The notes under the pieces were generated by a model. It made no database searches and had not been told where the DNA came from. It saw nothing but the letters and a program-made list of their open reading frames with translations. From positions 186,001 through 250,000 of the forward strand of contig JANVFP010000031.1 of the NCBI GenBank assembly GCA_027919835.1: a DNA stretch of 64,000 nucleotides. Direction: 5' to 3'. Shown piece after piece: positions 45,171 to 57,095 of this stretch. A program made the position numbers and the translations under genes. The stretch is from Lentinula raphanica (Eukaryota; Basidiomycota; Agaricomycetes; Agaricales; Omphalotaceae). Every line of letters starts with the position of its first letter. Within the stretch, counting starts at the first letter, position 1.

Positions 45171-46364
45171 ATGCGCTTTCATGTTACGTGCTCCCTTCAA
45201 CTCGCGTCTGTCCTTCTGGGTGTATTCCCTGTGACTGCGAGTCCCTTACCGCCAAATAGCCAGCATTCCTTACAAAAGCGAAACAAGGGAGATTCGCCGG
45301 CTCGGGTTGGACTTTTTGGTGAAGAGGATTGGGTGAATTTGAGAGATGAAAGTGTATCCATCGCAAAGAAACAACAGGGCCATATATCTTTTGGCGCTGG
45401 CCCATTCAAATGGATCGTTTACCCCGATGGTGACAAGAAACCTTTTCTTGCGGAACCCCCCAAACCAGAGGGAGCAGACCAACTTGACCCGCACTACTAC
45501 GAACGATCAGGAATGGTGCTTTATCCTGATATCCGAAAATTGAACGAAAAAATTATAAATGATGTCCACTATCCCATCCTCTTAGACCGTAAACAGCTCG
45601 CTTCCTACATGACACCCGAGATCATTGGAGTACTTCAATCGAAGGGAGTCGACTTCGAGTACGATATCCGGGACGGCAAATCTTGCTACTTTGCTGCATT
45701 GGCATATTTTGCTCATATACGGTATCTTGTTGACCCACAAGATTTGCACGAATCCATTTTTGTGAAGCACATACTCAGTGTTTTGGACAAAGTCAAACCA
45801 CCTCTCAGTCCCCGTGGTACACGCCCCGCTGCCTTGCCCCACGATTCATCTGCCCCGAACCCGCATTCAAAGGGCAGTAGTCCGGCGCCACAGCGTTTCA
45901 CGAGCACAACGGAGCCCAACGCTGCCTTGCCCCACGATCCAAGCGCCCCCAATCCGCATTCCGAGGGCAGAGTACCCGCGCCACAACATTTCGCCCCCAG
46001 CACAACGAACCTTGGCAGTGCTCTCGTGCCCGAAAATCCAGACAATGTGGGGCATTTGAATAATCTCCATCCATCTGTTCCCGTTGCACCTCTTCGATCA
46101 AGCGCGAACGCTGCCTCAGTGCCCCACGATCCAATCGTCCCAAACCCCCGTGTAGATGGCAATTCACCCGCGCCACAGCATTTCGCTCCGAGCACATCGA
46201 ACCCCAGTCCTGCCCTGCCCGAAGATACAAACAACTTGCATAACCCCTATCCGCAAGCAGATGACTGGAAGAAAAATGCCGCGAGCTGGAAACCCAGTTT
46301 AGGCAACATCCTATACGATCCAACAGCGCTCGAACATTCCCGTGCCTCGAAACCTGCGATGTAG
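45171..46364 (+). CDS. Secreted Kex2-site protein, family copy D (repeat tail)
   Basis: 397 residues from the ATG at 45171. It has signal peptide MRFHVTCSLQLASVLLGVFPV and a propeptide ending HSLQKR. The family core includes VHYPILLDRKQLASYM and FEYDIRDGKSCYFAALAYF. A long C-terminal tail has three copies of a unit of about 24 residues (ALPHDPSAPNPHSEG followed by PAPQHF), separated by Ser/Thr spacers of 10-45 residues. It is the longest and best preserved member. The tail is Pro/Ser-rich and probably extended and O-glycosylated. There are no further dibasic sites between repeats, so release of repeated peptides by kexin is not supported. Function unknown. Confidence 0.75.
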   Translation: MRFHVTCSLQLASVLLGVFPVTASPLPPNSQHSLQKRNKGDSPARVGLFGEEDWVNLRDESVSIAKKQQGHISFGAGPFKWIVYPDGDKKPFLAEPPKPEGADQLDPHYYERSGMVLYPDIRKLNEKIINDVHYPILLDRKQLASYMTPEIIGVLQSKGVDFEYDIRDGKSCYFAALAYFAHIRYLVDPQDLHESIFVKHILSVLDKVKPPLSPRGTRPAALPHDSSAPNPHSKGSSPAPQRFTSTTEPNAALPHDPSAPNPHSEGRVPAPQHFAPSTTNLGSALVPENPDNVGHLNNLHPSVPVAPLRSSANAASVPHDPIVPNPRVDGNSPAPQHFAPSTSNPSPALPEDTNNLHNPYPQADDWKKNAASWKPSLGNILYDPTALEHSRASKPAM

Positions 46365-46964
46365 TTTGTCTCGCGCTCCGGACCAATCTGTATTCGTTGT
46401 TGTTTGAGATAGACCATTCATTCCGCCAATTGTTGTACATAGAATTTGCTCGATTTCCTTCAATTTCAGACCCATTGATCTGTCAATTTCATCTTCTGTA
46501 GTTCTATCCACGTACTTACATATGTACGCATATGTACGTCTTGAAATTCAACTCGTATTTATGTTACTATTCTTCGATGAGCCCGAAACGAAGCAAGAGG
46601 TCAGAGCCCGTACACATTGTTCTCGACTGCAAGGGTCCTAATCAGAGTACACCATGAATTTTGTGCAGGTTTGGAGTCGAGTCACTCCTTGGGACTATTC
46701 CAAACTACAGACAACACCCTACATACATATGAAATACCCTGTCCAGTATTCAGATCTGTACGAAGGTAAAGCTCTTTTGGGAAGAGTTCAACTTGAGCGC
46801 AAGAGAGCAAAGTGTTCACCCCGAGCGGATGGTACCTATGCGTTGTCGACTAGTTGAGTCTGGTTTGTGAGTGAGTGTCGATGGCCTCGCAAAACAAAAA
46901 AAGAAGTTGATGATATTCAGAGAACTGGTGGATGTCTATAACGTCCAGATCATATAAGTCCCGC
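46365..46964. other. 3' region of copy D and spacer
   Basis: 46370-46600 matches the 3' regions of copies B and C. 46740-46870 matches 38050-38170 downstream of copy C. There is no gene before the GH79 stop. Confidence 0.55.
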
Positions 46965-49121
46965 TCAAACTCCCGCATACATGCACATGAGTATGATCCC
47001 CAACGCCAAAACTACACTGCGCCGACTGACCATGGCTACCGCGTCAGAAGCAGACTGCTGGGGACCATCCGAGGAGGTTGTATTCGTGTCGAGGAATACA
47101 ACGGCGAGAGTCGGACCCGGGACAGTGATGTTACACCCACTCGCACAATCTAGATTCTGATTCACATATGCCCAGTTATGAGACGCGTTCACAGAAACAG
47201 GCTTGCCATCCGTTGTGCCCAAGAACGTTTCCTCTCCCCATGCGATATTGTACTTTTCAGTGAGACTCGACGCGGACAAGTATTTCACGAGAACGCTCTG
47301 AGAGCGCGTCTTGGTGAGCGTGATATTCAAGGACTCCGATCCGTAATTGAACAAAACGAGCCTGCTCGCTGTGGAGTTTGCAGCATCGTAGACTGCATAT
47401 CCTCCAATGGTCGCGTTAGCATCAGTTGACACATTGAGGTCGACGACCATGGAACCATTGGAGGAATTGAGGATTTCGGCGGTGACGACGAGGGCATAGA
47501 AAGGCGGGTCAGTGGTCCAAGAGCCTGTATCGATCTCAGAGATGTTCGGTGGGGTGACGAGGTTGTATGAAATGCCCTAAGGAGAACGAAATCTCAGAAC
47601 TTTCGATACTGATCGCACAACCATCATACGGGTCTCACCTGTTCCCTGGTATGGATATAAGCAGCGGAGTATCCAACCGAAGCCAACTGCAGAGCATAAT
47701 CGATAGACCAAAGCGAGCCGACGGCGAATGTGTCTGAAATCCCGGGAATGCCACCACACGACGCGCTGTTGAACTCGCTCATTAACATACGGGGAGCATC
47801 TACAGCGGTGTCACTGGTGATGATATCAATACCAGGCTTCTGCCATGCAGCCAAATCGACGACTAGATATTCATATGATTAAACCACATCACGCAGAATA
47901 TGCAGGGTATAACGCACGATTGCCATGCTGGGTGTAGTAAACTAGCTCGTATTGATAGGACCCAAAGCAGTTGTTCTGAGGATAATGTTGAAGGCTATAT
48001 TATACGTTAGTCCGCGTGCTAAAATAATACGAGGACAGAGACGTGCGTGATATATTTGAGTACATCAGTGAAGTTGGAGAGATATCCCTGCTCTAGAAGA
48101 GTCGCTAGATCCTACGCTCCTCAATGAGTTGTTAGTTGTTTTTAGGATTGTCGCAAATGACGTACCCAATTGCAACAAACGGTCGGTCCTGCCACGTTAT
48201 GACCGTCCGTCAGATTACCAGCGGTAGTGTTGCTCAGGCCACGAAGAGCAGCAGAGTATTCCTATCGAACCTCAGCATCGAATCTTCCAGTGGGAGATTT
48301 GTATTGCACTCACACCAATGTAATCATCCACCGTGTAATTCTGGACATTTGGTCGCTGCCCATGTGCAGTGTAGAGATCCGGTTCCTAGCATAAGATCTT
48401 GAGTGTAGACTGATCTCTTCACAAGAGGCGGACATACATTGCCTAGAAGCATTGCATCCAAATGACTTCCCAGAGTTTTCGCCGCATCGCCCGCAATAAT
48501 GGAATTCGTGTTGGTCGAGTTGAGGGTTAGGCCTAAGAGCGAATTTTTTTCAAAGTTTACCTCTGAGGAACAAAGTAGAAACAACATTAAGCAAGAAACC
48601 ACATACACACCTATCAAATACTGCACGCCATTAACTTCCTGAGAAACCTTCTCCATTACCTCCCACAACATAGGCCCATAATCAACCGGTTGGTTGTTCG
48701 AATTGGCATTCGGATCGGTGAGGACGAGCATGGGTGAGGTTTGCGACGGTACGTATGTCGAGGCATCAGCAGAATTGCCTCCAACTCGGACGCGAACATC
48801 ATTAGAGCCAGTGCGGGATCGTATTTCACCAAGATAATTAAGCATGGGCTGTGGTATGGTATCCGTGTCATTTCCAACTGGGCGAATGAAACAAGATGAA
48901 TATAAGCAGCGAGTTTCTCGCTTGTAAAATGGAGAGAAAAGAAGGAACTTGCAATATTCGTTCATGAAGCTGAGTTCGAAACTGATCCCGAGGAAATTGG
49001 ATGCAACGACATTCTTTGACGAGGAAGAGGAAGGAATACTAAGTTGAACATCTGCAGTAGCAGAGCGAGGTCCTAGGATGGCTGCTGCCAGCGAGATACA
49101 CAAGAAGCCGACCAATGCCAT
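46965..49121 (-). CDS. GH79 family glycoside hydrolase, GPI-anchor signal
   Basis: A multi-exon leftward gene. The start at 49121 gives signal peptide MALVGFLCISLAAAILG; the open frame further upstream is not needed. Conserved parts are NFLGISFELSF, DVRVRVGGNSADAS, the acid/base motif GNEPDLY (Glu codon at 48385-48383, just after an intron) and the nucleophile region MSEFNSASCGG (Glu codon at 47776-47774). The last part is the GH79 C-terminal beta domain (YAVYDAANSTASRLVLFNYG). The end SSDGPQQSASDAVAMVSRR plus a hydrophobic stretch fits a GPI-attachment signal, so the enzyme is probably cell-surface. The family removes glucuronic acid or related residues from proteoglycan-type chains; the substrate here is unknown. 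The first intron (48952-48878) has a GC donor (GCAAGT). Confidence 0.85.
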
Positions 49122-49787
49122 CGTTGCAGCGGGCGAGAAAGAGAGAGGCAGAAGGAGAGCAACCAAGCCGCGTTTTTGACTCCTCCTCCTATGTATACCA
49201 AGACCAACTTGCGGGATTAGACTGGAATTGAATAGTCGAAAATTTGTCCCAGACAACCTCGTCCGTCTATTCCTAGTATTCGTACTTGCCCTCAACAACA
49301 ATGATGTCCAGAGATGATCCAAGTAGTTGCGGCGAGAGATTGACCAGAATTGCGGCGTGAAGTTTGGATAGAAAAGTAGTCTGCAGGTTGCCAAGAGGAA
49401 GCCTGCTGTACGATTATGTCCAACGTCCAACCTTAATCCGTCGGATCCAACCTGAGCCTCATCGACCCAAAGTAAGTCTGAGCTTGAACAATATTCATTG
49501 TTTGAGACGATGCATGTCACAGTCAATTGGCAGTCAAGGCCAGAAAGTACTTACTTGCGCGCACGTTATGTTACACTTTATGTAATGTATGCTCTATGTA
49601 GATCCTGCAAAACGCGGAAAAACCATGTCCAAGAAAACGACCGTCAGGCGTGAATGAAGAGAGGTATTTAGGATTAATGTATAGATAAGAGGTAGAGAAA
49701 GACTGTTAATTATCTGTTCACTATTTTTTTGGCTCTTCTCTGCTTTCGCGTCTTCGATACCACTGATCATGAAAAACCTACGACTGA
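49122..49787. other. Intergenic region between GH79 and MDV1
   Basis: Promoter side of the GH79 gene and 3' side of MDV1, since both read leftward. No other gene or repeat was seen. The open frame from 49526 into GH79 is judged leader sequence because the signal peptide lies inside it. Confidence 0.4.
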
Positions 49788-52369
49788 CTATAACGACCAC
49801 ACCTTCACGATGGAATCACGTCCACCGGTGACCATGTAACGATCCATGTAGCGCAACCTCTCAACAGGACTCGTATGACCATTAGTCAAAAGTGTAGAGT
49901 GCTGCATACTGGTACGATTGTAGATCTGACAAGGCATAAATCAATCCAAGAGCACTCAGAAACGAGAAAAAAATCAAACCTTGACCCCATTCTCGCCAGT
50001 AGCTGCTATGACTTTCCGAGAATCAAACTGCAACGCAGTAACCGCATGGTCATATCTAAGAGTTTCATAGACACCACCAGTACGAACGTCCCAGATTCGA
50101 ATCGTCTTGTCCAAACTTCCACTGGCGATGTGGATTTCATCAAACTGAAGACATGTAACAGGCGCCGAATGTCCCGCTAGTGTCCTATGTGCTTGACCAG
50201 TACGCACTGCGAGGAAAAACAGGATAGTCAATCACAACATCACGATGAAAACAAAACACATATTGTGACTTACTGTCCCACATCCGCACGGCACCATCAC
50301 CGCTTCCACTAACAAGACCATATCCCCAGAACTGGACCCCACCAACGTAGTCTTCGTACAAATCCCAGCTTCCATCCGCACGGGGAGGTATCGGAATAGA
50401 AAACGTGCCTACAGCACCAGCGGCACCAGCAAAGAGATTGTTTGCCAAGGTACTCGATGTCGGATGAGCGATCGCCCATAAGATATCCATGGTCATGACA
50501 CATTGGCCGGTTGATAGATCCCATTGCCTCAGTGTCTTGTCCGAGGCACCGGTAACCTGAGAGGAAAATGAGTAACAGTGCTTAAGTGACAGTATGAGTG
50601 GAGCATACCAAGCAGTTGTCTTCAAAAAACAACGTAGTAACCGCCTTTGTGTGTCCTTCAAGTACACGAAGACAAGCCCCGTCTTCGATCTTCTCTTGCT
50701 CCACTCCATTCATAATCCCATTCGTCTTCACTCCGTCCTCGCCCCCTCCTCTTCCGCCACATCACTCAAACTCACAATCTCGCCCTCATCACCCCAGCCG
50801 TCACTTCCATAAGCATCCACACGTCGAAGATCCCATAACCTGACCGAGGAATCTTCACTACCCGTCACACACACCATATCTTCGACCTGGATGCATTTGA
50901 CGGTCCCGGTGTGACCCCGTAGGCGCCCGGATTCGGATCCAGAGAGGAGATCCCAGACGATGGGCTGAGAGTCGTCTTGGGAGGCACTGACGAGAGTACC
51001 ATATGGTTCTGAGAAATCGAGAGCGCATAATGGTGCAGTATGGCTATCAAGTGTCTGGAAGCTCATTAGAGAGGTTCGATTGGAAGTATGTTGGCGCTTA
51101 CCATGAACGCTACACCTGGAGGTAGCTCGTCGTGCTCGGATGGTAAGAAGGCGGGTCCTGGTATTCCATTGAATTCTAACTCGTGTTATATTCGATAAAC
51201 GACGTACCTTTCCGCCGTCTAGAGCTGTGAGGTATCTGGAACGATTGTGACATGCGAGTCGAGCTTGATTGTTCAAATTCCAATCGCTCCTTGACACCTT
51301 GTACTAGAAGATCTGGTAAGAAATGATAGCATAGCTGAACATCAACAGCTTGTACTAACACTCGTCATCCAGTTCCAATTCATCTTCTTGGAGTTTGATT
51401 AGATCTTGCTCAAGTTTCGTCCGTATGTCGTCCAAGGCCTCAATTTTATGAGTAATCTCCAGGATTTCGTTGTTAACCAGACTCTGTCAAAAAATGAGTA
51501 TGTGAAGTGACTTCGGCAAGGCCATTATACACACCCGCTTGATATGAATGTTCTCCTTGTCACGCAGAATCTCCTTCCTCTGACGGGTAAGCTCATCCTT
51601 CCCAAGCATCTTCGCAGTACTCAAGCTCTCCCTTCCTCTTCTCTTCCCCTTTCTAAGTGTAATATCTGACGACCGCGGAACCATAACCACATCATCCTCG
51701 CTAGTAACACTCTGACCCTCATGGTCCTCCTCATCCATAATCATCCCTCGGGCATTCATCCCAAGCTTCTTCAACCCAATATGCGGAGCATCGACACTTC
51801 GCATCTGTCTTCTCCTCGACTTACTTTGTTCCGCACTCGGTATAGTCGCGTTGAATCCTCGGAGGAGACTGACGTTGGAAGCAACACCGTCGGGTTCTGG
51901 AACGTCGACATGGAGTAGTTGTTCCGTGGCCTCTACGATTTCTAGGTCGCGTGAAGTTATCCGCCGAGTTCCGAGTCCAAGTCGAAGAGGCGCACGGCCC
52001 AATGTAGCGAAGCCCAGCCGTGACTGGGACATTGAGGAGTTTCCAATGCGTTCACGGGCCTGTTTGGATGAAAGGGTAGAAGCTGTTTTCATCATCTTCT
52101 GGGTCATTATCACTGGTGCAACTGAAGGCGAACAAACGAAAGCATGAAGATTGAGATTATAGTGTATGGTAGCAAGGACACGCACAGTCTGAAATAATAT
52201 TTCGAGCATCATTCTTCTGCATCTTTGACACAGGTTCTAAGAACGCCTGGTGTATGAGCTGCAGCGTGCTGGGTCCTGCCCTTGAACTTGAATTGCTGTT
52301 TGTATCGGCCTTGTTCCGACCATTCCGTTTCGGATCTCCTCCAGCTGCGCCTGGCGTATCTGAGGGCAT
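49788..52369 (-). CDS. MDV1: Mitochondrial fission adaptor Mdv1/Caf4-like WD40 protein
   Basis: Multi-exon leftward gene with start 52369 (MPSDTPGAAGG) and stop TAG at 49790-49788. The N-terminal part (LQLIHQAFLEPVSKMQKND) fits the Fis1-binding helical region. A central coiled coil follows (DELTRQRKEILRDKENIHIKR, then NNEILEITHKIEALDDIRTKLE). The C-terminal WD40 propeller has seven blades, starting with LDSHTAPLCALDF and GHTGTVKCIQV and including GHTKAVTTLFF, GHSAPVTCLQF and DHAVTALQF, with long insertions in the third and fourth blades. Mdv1 links Fis1 on the outer membrane to the dynamin Dnm1 during mitochondrial division. Length and order of parts are normal, and no lesion was noticed. Confidence 0.85.
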
Positions 52370-52573
52370 TAAAGAGAAACAGATGCAGGAAAAACGTGAA
52401 CGCCGAAGACAAGAGTTGAAAAATGTTCAACTTCAAGTGGTGAATTTGGACACGGAAGGGCGCTATTACTTCACCACCCGCTCACGTGCTTATCACTGAT
52501 ATACGGTTTACTGTGTTTACATTCAACTTCTGCTGCTTAAGCATACTGTACACGGGTTTCTATCCACTCTGAA

Positions 52574-53329
52574 CTACGCAGAAGCTCCAAAATCAAGTAT
52601 GATGCCCACACCGAACCTGCTAAGGTCATACTCGCGTCTGAGGAGCGGAAGAGGGGCAGACTCGACCACAAAATCTGTTTCCGAACTATTCCGTGATGGC
52701 ATATCGAGCTCAACAACGGGAGGTTTGGCACTAGTTTGTGATCGTTTAGGTCTGAGCAAGGACCATAGGCCTTGAGTTATCGAGGTCGTATTGAACCGTG
52801 CTGTCGATCCAGGAACGGCCGTCAGTGTATCGTTTTCAGCTGGCTGAGGTTCAAGCTGTTGCTTGATCTTCTCTTCGACCTTTTCTTGCCGTTCAAGGCT
52901 ATTTCGGAGTTTCTCTATGCTCAACTTCTCCCATTGAGACGTGTTAAACGACTCGAAGAATCCAGCGGTCGATAAATCACACCAGCAGCGGTCGGCAGGG
53001 TGGATCATAGTAGGTAATGGTTTGGAATAGGATGGTGAGAGTGTTGAAATAAGGGCTTCACCAAAGGTTGTGATGTTATCAGCCCAAGGGACAGAGAGGG
53101 GGGAGTCTAGCGGAATCGGTGACCAGTAACACGTTGAGACGAACAAGGTGGTAAGCAATATGATGCAGTAGAAGCTGGTATTCACTTGTCAGTTAATGAA
53201 CCTTGACAAGGTGATAGGAACACTCGTTCTGACCAGGGCTTAGCGTGCATAGTTAACGTGAACAAGAAGAGCAACAGAAAAATAGGTGGGGCTGTTGGTA
53301 GCGGTAGAAGGAGCAGAGGAAGATACCAT
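52574..53329 (-). CDS. Hypothetical membrane-anchored protein
   Basis: The main exon starts within 53185 and ends at 52574. It contains a hydrophobic segment (FYCIILLTTLFVSTCYW) near the N-terminus, N-glycosylation sequons (DNITTF, FNTSQW, RNSSET) and a Lys/Glu-rich helix (KLRNSLERQEKVEEKIKQQ). An upstream exon beginning MVSSSAPSTATNSPTYFSVALL (ATG at 53329) is plausible, but its splice donor is not settled. Topology is probably one membrane span with a luminal or extracellular body. No family recognised. It lies divergently from the p23 gene. Confidence 0.5.
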
Positions 53330-53525
53330 CGTGTGCACCTTGAGCGTGAAAAGAGAATAAGTAATGGAAGTTGAGGATGAGTAGGCGTTGAGTTTACCAC
53401 ATATTTTTGCCAAGCTGTCGTTGTTCAGGACGAGTAGTAATCGATTACGTCAGCTCTTTCGAGAGACTTCGAGAAAAAGGCTCCGGTTTATTTTTTCCTC
53501 TTTCTCTGCATCCTCAACTATCTTC

Positions 53526-54449
53526 ATGATGCCTCAACATCCAGAACTTCTGTGGGCACAGCGTAGCTCAAAAACAAACGCTGAGAATGTATGTCGTATT
53601 AAAAGTCACGATCTATTCGCGATTGTAGGGCACTGACGCGTCTGTTTTCCTTTCTGTACTCCTAGAACGTCGTTTATCTCACCGTCAATCTTCCCGATAT
53701 AAAAGAATCTTCTCTCAAATTTGGCCTGAGCGAAACCTCTCTGCAATTCAGTGCAACGGCTGGAGAGTAAGTACACGCTTTATCGTACCCTCCTTCTCCA
53801 TCTCAATGATCTCACCCGTTTCCAGCTCATCCAAAGGTATCGATGAGAAAGAATACGCATTCGAGCTCGATTTCTACAAGGAAATAAATGCTACGGTATA
53901 TCATATCTCCCATCTCCATTATCAGCGAATAAAACGAAACTCAAAAACTGTGGCGTAGGAATCGACCAAGCGTCTGAATTCGCGTTCATTGTACATCGTC
54001 TTGCGCAAGAAAGATATGGAAGAGGAGTACTGGCCACGTCTTACCAAGGAAAAGGTCAAGAACTCACACATTAAGACGGACTTTAGCAAATGGGTAGACG
54101 AAGATGAGCAAGACGGTGAAGCGGCGGCCTTTGATGATGATGATATGGGTATGGGTGGAATGGGTGGAATGGGTGGAATGCCAGGAATGGGTGGTATGGG
54201 TGGTATGCCAGGAATGGGTGGCATGCCTGGTATGCCTGGTATGGGAGGTATGGGAGATATGGATTTTGAAAAGGTGAACTACGAATCCGAGTCTGTTGAT
54301 TCCTTCTGAACTCACCTTTGATTTTTCAGATGATGGCACAAATGGGCTCTGCCAGTGGGGGCGCTGAATCATCTGGTATCTCTGCTGATGATGATGACTC
54401 AGACGACGATGGGCCACCACCTCTCGAAGACGCTGAGACAGCCAAGTAG
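53526..54449 (+). CDS. SBA1: Hsp90 co-chaperone p23/Sba1
   Basis: Five exons. MMPQHPELLWAQRSSKTNAEN begins the CS domain. VVYLTVNLPDIKESSLKFGLSE, IDEKEYAFELDFYKEINA and LYIVLRKKDMEEEYWPRLTKEK complete the beta-sandwich, including the conserved W-P-RL-KEK at the end of the domain. The C-terminal tail has an acidic stretch, a GMGGMGGMPGMGG repeat and a final acidic DDDDSDDDGPPPLED end, as in fungal Sba1. It stabilises ATP-bound Hsp90 in the cytosol and nucleus. The Gly-Met tract is a 9- to 12-bp tandem repeat in DNA. Stop at 54447-54449. Confidence 0.92.
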
Positions 54450-55170
54450 ATGATTGCATCTTGAGTTTGAACTGCGTGTATCTAATTTGTATCTAACTGT
54501 GGCACGACTGAACTCTTGTTCAGGATTTTGAGCTTGAGCAGTCAGTGTGCAATAACGAATCATGTTTGGATCATCACTCTATTCATACTTTCTGACATCT
54601 TCATACTTTGAGCCACTACTGACGTAGACGCAATCGTCTAGAGACTCGGGCCCTTGAAATCAATCAAGCAAAGCCGGTAAGCACCTTGATGTTCGTCGTG
54701 ATTGTGGAGGGGTGTATCGACCATCTTATCGCCTACGATGGCCGCCATTGTTTTGTGCGTTGTACGTATATGTTCCCCACGAGGGACATATCAAACCTTG
54801 GAACTAAACGATTCTTCCCTCTCAGCAATCGATAAGTATTCATCGTAGTTCCCTTCTGTTGATTCTCAATTTCCGCTCTCACTTGTACGCCAAGGCTCCT
54901 TCCTAGACGCTCCTCAAAGACACTTCCAGATGCGTCTGCCTGTCTTCGAACTGAGAAGTTGTGCGGATGCAAGTAAGTATCTTGATCCGGGTTCAAGTCT
55001 AAAGAATGTTCAATCACTTCAAACTGCAATATGCTTCAAGTGACTACTAGAAATACTATTACATGAACTTCCAAACTCGTCTACTAATGCAATAAATACG
55101 GGTCATAGATCATGAAGCCAAGGTTATCCTCTACCTGGCAGGAGTCGAATCAATCTCAGGGTATATTACT
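54450..55170. other. Intergenic region, small gene fragment
   Basis: No gene. Around 54655-54690 a short segment (AAGCAAAGCCGGTAAG, TTCGTCGTGATTG) resembles pieces of the neighbouring secreted gene (near 55543 and 55820) and may be a degraded partial duplicate. Confidence 0.3.
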
Positions 55171-57095
55171 TACAGACGACCCATGAAAAATCTCTTGGCT
55201 TTGCCAGCCTTGCCAGCCTTACTAGCTTTACCACTGGTTCCATCGGCAGCAGCACTAGTAGTCGCATTGGAGGCCGTGGCTGCCCCTGTAGCAGCGGTTG
55301 CGTTAGTCTGTTAGAACGATCCTTAGTCAAGGACATTGCAAAGCGATGTATAAAAAGGTTTGCTTACTGCTGCAGCAGTGGCTCCATTGACAGCAGTGAA
55401 CTGTGGAAGACGAGCGAGCATCAGCAAAACGATCAAGCACGACAGGCCATGAATACACGTACGTAGACACAGTCGTCCAAAGACCCATGCTGAGCAATGG
55501 GGACGATCACAGGCTGATGGTTCGACGAAGAGTTAATCGAGCAAAGCCGGTAAGTACCAGCCGGAAGACCATCAGGGACACTCGTATTCGTCGCAGTAAC
55601 ATCAACAGACACAGCACCATTGACCGCAGCCGTGTTCACACCCTTGAAGAACGCAAACTTCTGAGGGTCAGTAGGCGTAGTCTGAGCCAAGTCCGACAAC
55701 GTCTCGATGACAAAGTGAGTATGCCCGATGATGAGACCTTGCGAGTTCAACTGTTGAGGGGCAGCAAAGTAGTTCTCGTTCGCGTTCACAAAGTTACCGG
55801 TGTCGAGGTTGTTGATGTTCATCGTGATTGTGAACGCAGTATCGGCAGGGATAGTGCCTCCGTTGGCGGGGTTGGAGAACTTAGCTGAAGGCATGTTTTG
55901 GACAGCGGGGATAGTGCCAATTGGTGCAGGATTGCATGAGCCAGTCGTGATCTGCAGTCCATTCGTTATAGGAAGATCGCCCTGGGTAAGACAATAGTTG
56001 ATGAAGTTGTTGTTGGACGTGAGCGATGCAACTTGACCGGCTTCCTGGACATCTATGATTGTGCAGCAAGTGAGAATTCAATCGACACCATGTATGATTC
56101 GAAACGTGACTCGACTTACCTTGGCCGTTGTTCATGAATCCAGTTGCGATCACTCTAGGGTCAAGAGTCAATGAAGACTGAGCGTCCGAATCGTCCTGGG
56201 TAGCATTCGTCGTAATATCAGATGAGGAGAGTGAGCCGATTGCAGTCGTAGTACTCGTAGAGGTGCTATTCGATGCCCCAACAGCGCTACCGGACGAAGA
56301 GTTATCCGTGGAACTCGCGCTACCGGTGGAAGTGGAACCAGTGCTGTTCGATGCTGTCGCTGCACTTCCAGAAGAAGAATTGTCTGTGGTGCTGGTTGAA
56401 CTACTGGTCGAAGTGCTACCCGAGGCAGAAGTAGTACCGGTAGCACTAGACGATGAGGATGATGCAGCACTGGTATTTCCAGAACCTTTGCTCGAACTAC
56501 TACCACTTGATGCAGAAGAGGATTTCGCGCCAGTCTGTAATCGGGGATCGGGGGTCCATCAGCGAGTGGAAGGGGAGTATCATTGCGTAAGTACTTACAG
56601 CAGCGATACGTGTGTCCAAATCTGCTTGAGTGGTGCATGTAGTGAGTGTTCCAGTACTTGGACTATCCAGAGGAATAGCTGCACAGCTAAAAAGCGAACT
56701 AAGATCAATATCCTGAATCATTTCGATTGAAACCATGAGCATACATGGTACCAGGAGCACAAGACTGTAAAACGAATTTGCCATTCACACATTGCGCAAA
56801 CTTCCCGGTGATACAGGCGTCTTGTCCGGTTGAACAGGAAGCAGTCGCACTGAGTGCTGAAAGATTATGAGTTCGAATGTCGTGTTCAAGTGCTTACTAT
56901 CGGAAGACCGAGACTTACTTTGATATTGGGTACTGTATAATTAAGATCAGCAAAACGATACATTCACAATTGTTCACCTTCCACTCACTTGAGAGCAATC
57001 GCTTTTTGACCATTACTCAGGGAGGTGGCATCACGACGCATAGGACGTGCAGAAGTGGCCAAGCCGAGAGCGAGGATAACAAAGGCAGAACGCAT
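55171..57095 (-). CDS. Secreted modular protein with CBM19-like domain
   Basis: Leftward multi-exon gene. Signal peptide MRSAFVILALGLATSA begins at 57095. A Cys-rich module follows at about 56860-56640, with CSTGQDACITGKFAQC, VNGKFVLQSCAPGT and later CTTQADLDTRIAA, the pattern of fungal chitin-binding CBM19. A long Ser/Thr/Gly linker follows, then a conserved domain shared with the gene at 60966 (NNNFINYCLTQG, LQITTGSCNPAP, MPSAKFSNPANGG, NNLDTGNFVNANENYFAAPQ, AQHGSLDDCVY). The end is a short basic tail (AKRFFMGRL). It is predicted to be extracellular or cell-wall associated. The second domain is widespread in basidiomycetes, but I know no established activity. Confidence 0.75.

Noticed and set aside
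45850..46364. Copy D as a kexin-processed repeat-peptide (RiPP-like) precursor
   Set aside because: Only one LQKR site exists and no Lys/Arg pairs separate the tail repeats, so multiple peptide release is not supported.
49122..49526. N-terminal extension of the GH79 open frame
   Set aside because: The extension precedes a clear signal peptide at 49121 and looks like untranslated leader.
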